From NCBI RefSeq assembly GCF_013391955.1, contig NZ_JABUOH010000030.1:1-57374 (forward strand): 57,374 nucleotides of DNA, read 5' to 3'. Position 1 is the stretch's first letter; each line of letters starts with the position of its first letter. Positions 53,810-57,374 of the stretch are shown piece by piece. Source of the stretch: Candidatus Phytoplasma pruni. GTDB lineage: Bacteria > Bacillota_I > Bacilli_A > Acholeplasmatales > Acholeplasmataceae. The translations under genes were made by a program, and so were the position numbers. Under the pieces are notes generated by a model, which saw only the letters and a list, made by a program, of their open reading frames with translations, had not been told where the DNA came from and made no database searches.

Positions 53810-55234
53810 TTAATAAGCTCTAGCAAATAACACCGTTTGGTTAGCTTTTTTATTGGTTACAGGGCAAATTTCGGTTATTAAAGGTTCGTCTAAAATAACT
53901 CGAGCGGTAGCGCCTGTCTCTTTTTTAATAATTTCTTCGGCTTCATTTTCATAAACACTCATTTTAATATATCCTGTTTTTTGCAGATGTTGTTTAAATT
54001 CATCATAAGTTTTAGCTTGATAAGTGTTATTTTTAACATGATCAGAAGCTTTTTGATACATTTCTTGGTGAATTTTTTTCAATAGAAGAGGTATTTCTTT
54101 TAATAAATCTTTTTCAGCTAGTTTTATTTTAGTAGAATTGTGTCTGATAAAAAGAGTCAATTCTCCGTTTTCTAATTCTTTTTTACCGATTTCTATTCTT
54201 AAAGGTATCCCTTTAAGTTCGTGATTACTAAATTTCCAACCTATATTTTTATTTTGTAAATCTATTTCTACTCTATAAGCAGTACTTAATTGTTGGTATA
54301 AAAGATGCGCTTTTTTCACTACTTGTTCGTTTTTCATTTGCAAAGGTACAATAACGATTTGTACAGGAGCGATATAAGGCGGCATTACTAAACCTTCGTC
54401 ATCGCCATGAACCATAATTAAAGCCCCTATTAAGCGAGTAGAAATACCCCAAGAGGTTTGATGAGCGAATTGTTTTTGCAAATTAGCATCTTGAAAAGTG
54501 ATCTCAAAAGCTTCAGAAAATTTAGTGCCTAAATAATGCGAAGTTCCGGCTTGTAAGGCTTGTCCATCATACATTAAAGCTTCAATAGAATACGTTACTT
54601 CCGCACCTTTAAATTTCTCTTTTTCGGTTTTTTTACCAGAAACAAAAGGGATGGCTAACAGTTCTTGACCTAATTTTTTATATAAATTTAAAATATCGAA
54701 GCTTTCTTGTAAAGCTTCTTCTTTAGTAGCATGAACTGTATGCCCTTCTTGCCATAAAAACTCTTTACTTCTTAAAAAAAGTTTATTGGTTTTTTCCCAA
54801 CGAACCACACTACACCATTGATTAAATAATTTAGGCAAATCACGATAAGAAACTATTTTTTTAGCATAATATTGCGAAAATAATACTTCAGAAGTAGGTC
54901 TAATAATTAATTTTTCTGGTAGAGTTTTATCGCCTATTTTGCTGATAGTCATCGCTTCAGGAGCGAATCCTTCAATATGTTGCTGTTCTTTTTGAAATAG
55001 ATTTTCCGTAAAGACTAAAGGAAAATACACGTTTTGATGGTTAGTTTTTTTTAATTCTTGGTTCATAAATTGTTGGATCATTTCCCATAAAGCATAACCG
55101 TACGGCAAATAAATAAAAAAACCTTTGACATCCGAATAATCAATTAATTCTGATTTCAAACAAACATCTGTGTACCATTGACTAAAATTTTCATTACGAA
55201 AAGACACTTCTTTGACTAATTTTTTAACATTCAT
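53810..55234 (-). CDS. proS: Prolyl-tRNA synthetase, archaeal/eukaryotic (ProS type 3) form
   Basis: The 474-residue class II synthetase lacks the editing insertion of the long bacterial form and has the shorter eukaryote/archaea-like build: motif 1 region, motif 2 QWCSVVRWEKTNKLFLRSKE, WQEGHTVHATKEEA, motif 3 and the extra C-terminal domain. It charges tRNA-Pro. This type also occurs in mycoplasmas and Acholeplasma. It is 71 bases after metK on the same strand. Confidence 0.94.
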   Translation of the reverse strand: MNVKKLVKEVSFRNENFSQWYTDVCLKSELIDYSDVKGFFIYLPYGYALWEMIQQFMNQELKKTNHQNVYFPLVFTENLFQKEQQHIEGFAPEAMTISKIGDKTLPEKLIIRPTSEVLFSQYYAKKIVSYRDLPKLFNQWCSVVRWEKTNKLFLRSKEFLWQEGHTVHATKEEALQESFDILNLYKKLGQELLAIPFVSGKKTEKEKFKGAEVTYSIEALMYDGQALQAGTSHYLGTKFSEAFEITFQDANLQKQFAHQTSWGISTRLIGALIMVHGDDEGLVMPPYIAPVQIVIVPLQMKNEQVVKKAHLLYQQLSTAYRVEIDLQNKNIGWKFSNHELKGIPLRIEIGKKELENGELTLFIRHNSTKIKLAEKDLLKEIPLLLKKIHQEMYQKASDHVKNNTYQAKTYDEFKQHLQKTGYIKMSVYENEAEEIIKKETGATARVILDEPLITEICPVTNKKANQTVLFARAY

Positions 55235-55305
55235 AAATCAGAACCCTTATTTATAATTATTTTATTAACATTTACTTATATTAATATTATATAGTTTCCT
55301 AACGT

Positions 55306-56451
55306 TTATATTAATAATTTTTTAAAAATAGCTATTTTATCGGTTTTTTCCCATTCAAATAAATCATCTTGTCTACCAAAATGTCCATCTCTAGCGGTTA
55401 TTTGAAAAAGAGGTTGTTTTAGTTTTAATTGATTAATAATCCCTTGCGGAGTTAAATCAAAATTTTGTTGAATTGTTTGGATAATTAATGATTCAGGCAC
55501 TTTATTGGTGTTAAAAGTGTTAATAAATAAACCCACTGGTTGTTCTATTCCGATAGCGTAAGAAATTTGCAATTCACATTTATCACAAACACCAGCGGCC
55601 ACGATATTTTTAGCTAAATATCTCACCATATAAGCACCACTACGATCTACTTTAGAAGCATCTTTGCCACTAAAACAACCACCACCATGACGCGCTTCCC
55701 CGCCGTAAGTATCTTGAATGATTTTTCTTCCTGTTAAACCAGCGTCCGAATCAGGACCACCATTGACGAAACTACCAGATGGATTGACAAAAATCTTGGT
55801 TTTTTCGTTCATTAATTGAGGATCAATAACAGGTTTAATAACATGTTCTATAATCGCTTTTTTAATTTCTTCTTGAGTGATATTTTTTTCGTGTTGACAA
55901 GAAACCACAATAGCTTCTACATAAAGAGGTTTATTGTTTTCATCATAACAAATAGTTACTTGAGTTTTCCCATCTGGTCTTAAAAAAGGTAAAGTTTTAT
56001 TTTCCCTTAATTCTGTCAATTTTAAAGCTAAAGCTTTGGCTAAAAAGAAATTCAAAGGCAAAAAGGTGGGTGTTTCGTTGGTGGCATAACCAAACATTAA
56101 ACCTTGATCGCCAGCACCTTTATTTAAAACCGCTTTATTTATTTCTTCTGATTGTTCGTGCGTTAAATTAACGATAGATAATTCATCATAAGAAAAATTT
56201 TCGTTTTTTCGGTCATATCCTATTTGTTGAACAGTTTGTTTAATAATCTTTTCTACTTGTTGAGGAGTTAATGGAGAACTAGTTTTAATTTCGCCCAAAA
56301 TGATAACTTTTTGGTTAGTGACAACTGTTTCGATAGCCACTTTAGCCTCTTGATCTTCGCTTAAATAAGCGTCTAATAAAGCGTCAGAAATTTGATCCGC
56401 TATTTTATCTGGATGACCTTTGGTTACTGCTTCACTACTAAATCTTTTCAT
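55306..56451 (-). CDS. metK: S-adenosylmethionine synthetase
   Basis: The 381-residue enzyme has the ATP-binding GHPDKIADQISDALLD (12-27), GAGDQGLMFGYA and GGGCFSGKDASKVDRSGAY (usually GGGAFSGKDPTKVDR). All catalytic Lys, Asp and His positions I can identify are kept and the length is near normal. It makes SAM from Met and ATP. The SAM users visible here are the Type ISP enzyme and the two membrane methyltransferases. In some phytoplasmas metK is broken; here it is intact. TATAAT at 56495-56500 is a likely -10. Confidence 0.96.
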   Translation of the reverse strand: MKRFSSEAVTKGHPDKIADQISDALLDAYLSEDQEAKVAIETVVTNQKVIILGEIKTSSPLTPQQVEKIIKQTVQQIGYDRKNENFSYDELSIVNLTHEQSEEINKAVLNKGAGDQGLMFGYATNETPTFLPLNFFLAKALALKLTELRENKTLPFLRPDGKTQVTICYDENNKPLYVEAIVVSCQHEKNITQEEIKKAIIEHVIKPVIDPQLMNEKTKIFVNPSGSFVNGGPDSDAGLTGRKIIQDTYGGEARHGGGCFSGKDASKVDRSGAYMVRYLAKNIVAAGVCDKCELQISYAIGIEQPVGLFINTFNTNKVPESLIIQTIQQNFDLTPQGIINQLKLKQPLFQITARDGHFGRQDDLFEWEKTDKIAIFKKLLI

Positions 56452-56504
56452 TTACTTTCTCCATAAAATTTTTTGTTTAAAACAATAAAAACATATTATA
56501 CATT

Positions 56505-56533
56505 AAAAAAAAAGACTTTAAAAGTCTTTTTTA
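56505..56533 (-). terminator. Terminator of the cold-shock gene
   Basis: AAAAAAGACTTT pairs with AAAGTCTTTTTT, followed by T on the minus strand, 26 bases after the stop codon and just before the metK promoter. Confidence 0.85.
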
Positions 56534-56558
56534 AAATATATTTCAAATTAATGAATTA

Positions 56559-56819
56559 TTATTTTACTTTAACGATATCAACAGCTTGTGTACGGCCGTT
56601 AACTTCTTGAATAGTGAATTCAACTTTTTCGCCTTCTTTTAAAGAACGATATCCGTCTGTTCTGTATTCACTGTTGTCTAATTGGATAGATGTGTAATGA
56701 AAGAAAATGTCGTCTTTTTTTCCTTCAACTTTAGGTTCGTCAGTAATAAGTTGGATGAAACCATACCCTTTATCAAAACTAAACCACTTTACATTACCCT
56801 GAAATCTTTTTTGTTCCAT
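56559..56819 (-). CDS. Cold-shock-domain RNA-binding protein
   Basis: The 86-residue OB-fold protein has RNP1 KGYGFIQ and RNP2 DIFFHYTSI of the CspA family, and the start [13 protein letters not shown] is diagnostic. It is about 18 residues longer than CspA because of insertions before RNP2 and after it ([15 protein letters not shown]). It binds single-stranded RNA or DNA and melts secondary structure. AGAGGAG lies before the ATG. Confidence 0.93.
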   Translation of the reverse strand: MEQKRFQGNVKWFSFDKGYGFIQLITDEPKVEGKKDDIFFHYTSIQLDNSEYRTDGYRSLKEGEKVEFTIQEVNGRTQAVDIVKVK

Positions 56820-57009
56820 TGTTAAAAACTCCTCTTTATTAAAATTAGTTTAAATTAACCTCTTTTATTATATATTATTTATTAGGAAAGTGAACAAATA
56901 TTTATAAAAAAGGTTAATAAAATGAAAGAAAAAGTTTTTTTCGCAATTAATTATAACATTTTTTCTTGAATTAGGTTTTATATGATAAAATAATACAAGA
57001 GTGCCAAAA

Positions 57010-57083
57010 GCCCTTATAGTTTAATGGCAAAACACATCAGTGGTAATGATGAAATACAAGTTCGATTCTCGTTAAGGGCACCA
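57010..57083 (+). tRNA. tRNA-Thr (GGT)
   Basis: Acceptor GCCCTTA/TAAGGGC, D arm GTTT/AAAC, anticodon arm CATCA/TGATG with loop GTGGTAA (anticodon GGT), and encoded CCA after discriminator A. The T arm ACAAG/CTCGT contains one A-C mismatch. Confidence 0.9.
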
Positions 57084-57183
57084 ATCATTTTGTTTTAAAT
57101 TTTTCTTATTTTTTTGTTAATATATATGTTGTAGTTTTTTAGAAATTATTTTTTCAAAAAATGACATTCTTGAATTAAAGAAC

Positions 57184-57258
57184 GCGGACGTCGTATAGTG
57201 GCTATTATACGTGCTTGCCAAGCATGAGACGGGGGTTCAATTCCCCTCGTCCGCTCCA
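57184..57258 (+). tRNA. tRNA-Gly (GCC)
   Basis: Acceptor GCGGACG/CGTCCGC, anticodon arm CGTGC/GCATG with loop TTGCCAA (anticodon GCC), T arm GGGGG/CCCCT around TTCAATT, discriminator T and encoded CCA. It is 100 bases after tRNA-Thr and probably shares its transcript. Confidence 0.92.
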
Positions 57259-57293
57259 AAATAATAAAATAACAATTTAGATCAATTAAATCA

Positions 57294-57348
57294 AAAACAT
57301 TTTAATTTCATTTTCTTTTCGAAGAAAGTATAATTAAAATGTTTTTTT
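57294..57348 (+). terminator. Terminator after the tRNA pair
   Basis: AAACATTTTAATT pairs with AATTAAAATGTTT around a long loop with a small TTTC-TTTTC-GAAGAAA inner hairpin; a T run follows. Confidence 0.8.
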
Positions 57349-57374
57349 ATAAAGAATAAATAATACACATAAAA

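Overview
The window is a stretch of chromosome from a phytoplasma ('Candidatus Phytoplasma', Mollicutes; plant and insect pathogens). The base composition is very A+T rich, there are no cell-wall genes, and Acholeplasma-like housekeeping genes (an alMGS-type glucolipid synthase, UvrD, RuvAB, HlyC/CorC) sit beside phytoplasma-typical families: several membrane AAA/FtsH proteins and long repeat proteins that I read as DUF2963. TGG is used for Trp and one gene ends in TGA, so TGA is taken as stop. The species cannot be fixed from this window. I found no transposase, prophage or CRISPR array.

Layout. 0.1-2.9 kb (+): YitT-like membrane protein, tyrosine recombinase, DNA polymerase III delta. 2.9-8.4 kb (-): gdpP-rplI (fused), dnaB, prfA, tsaC. 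8.5-9.6 kb (-): rpsF-ssb-rpsR with a structured leader. 10-26 kb is the accessory part: a 1464-residue single-chain restriction-modification enzyme of Type ISP architecture (-), a two-gene operon that looks like a Panacea-antitoxin/toxin pair (+), an operon of two surface repeat proteins and ftsH (-), a long degenerate intergenic region, a HAD phosphatase and a membrane AAA+ ATPase. 26-32 kb (+): UvrD/PcrA, glycolipid glucosyltransferase, amino-acid ABC importer. 32.4-34 kb (-): ruvAB. 34.2-40.9 kb (+): giant coiled-coil protein, XRE-cupin regulator, tpiA, divergent second UvrD. 41.4-44.5 kb (+): two tandem paralogous membrane proteins with a C-terminal methyltransferase. 44.7-48.2 kb (-): heterodimeric ABC exporter. 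48.9 kb (+): small membrane-anchored protein. 49.4-56.8 kb (-): P-type cation ATPase, HlyC/CorC, ProS, MetK, cold-shock protein. 57.0-57.3 kb (+): tRNA-Thr and tRNA-Gly.

How parts may work together. MetK makes the S-adenosylmethionine used by the restriction-modification enzyme and by the two membrane methyltransferases, which resemble PmtA phospholipid N-methyltransferases behind a Pr6Pr-like membrane domain; with the glucolipid synthase they point to active remodelling of the single membrane. Four promoters (before the restriction enzyme, the repeat-protein/ftsH operon and both methyltransferases) carry an A/T homopolymer or near-homopolymer of 14-16 bases against the -10 box, the arrangement used for phase variation in some mycoplasmas. 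That shared switch-like promoter design on a defence gene, a surface-protein operon and membrane-modifying enzymes is the most interesting pattern here. Other notable points are the GdpP-L9 gene fusion with an internal Shine-Dalgarno, an 11-bp duplication that frameshifts one repeat gene, and an in-frame TGA in the amino-acid transporter gene.
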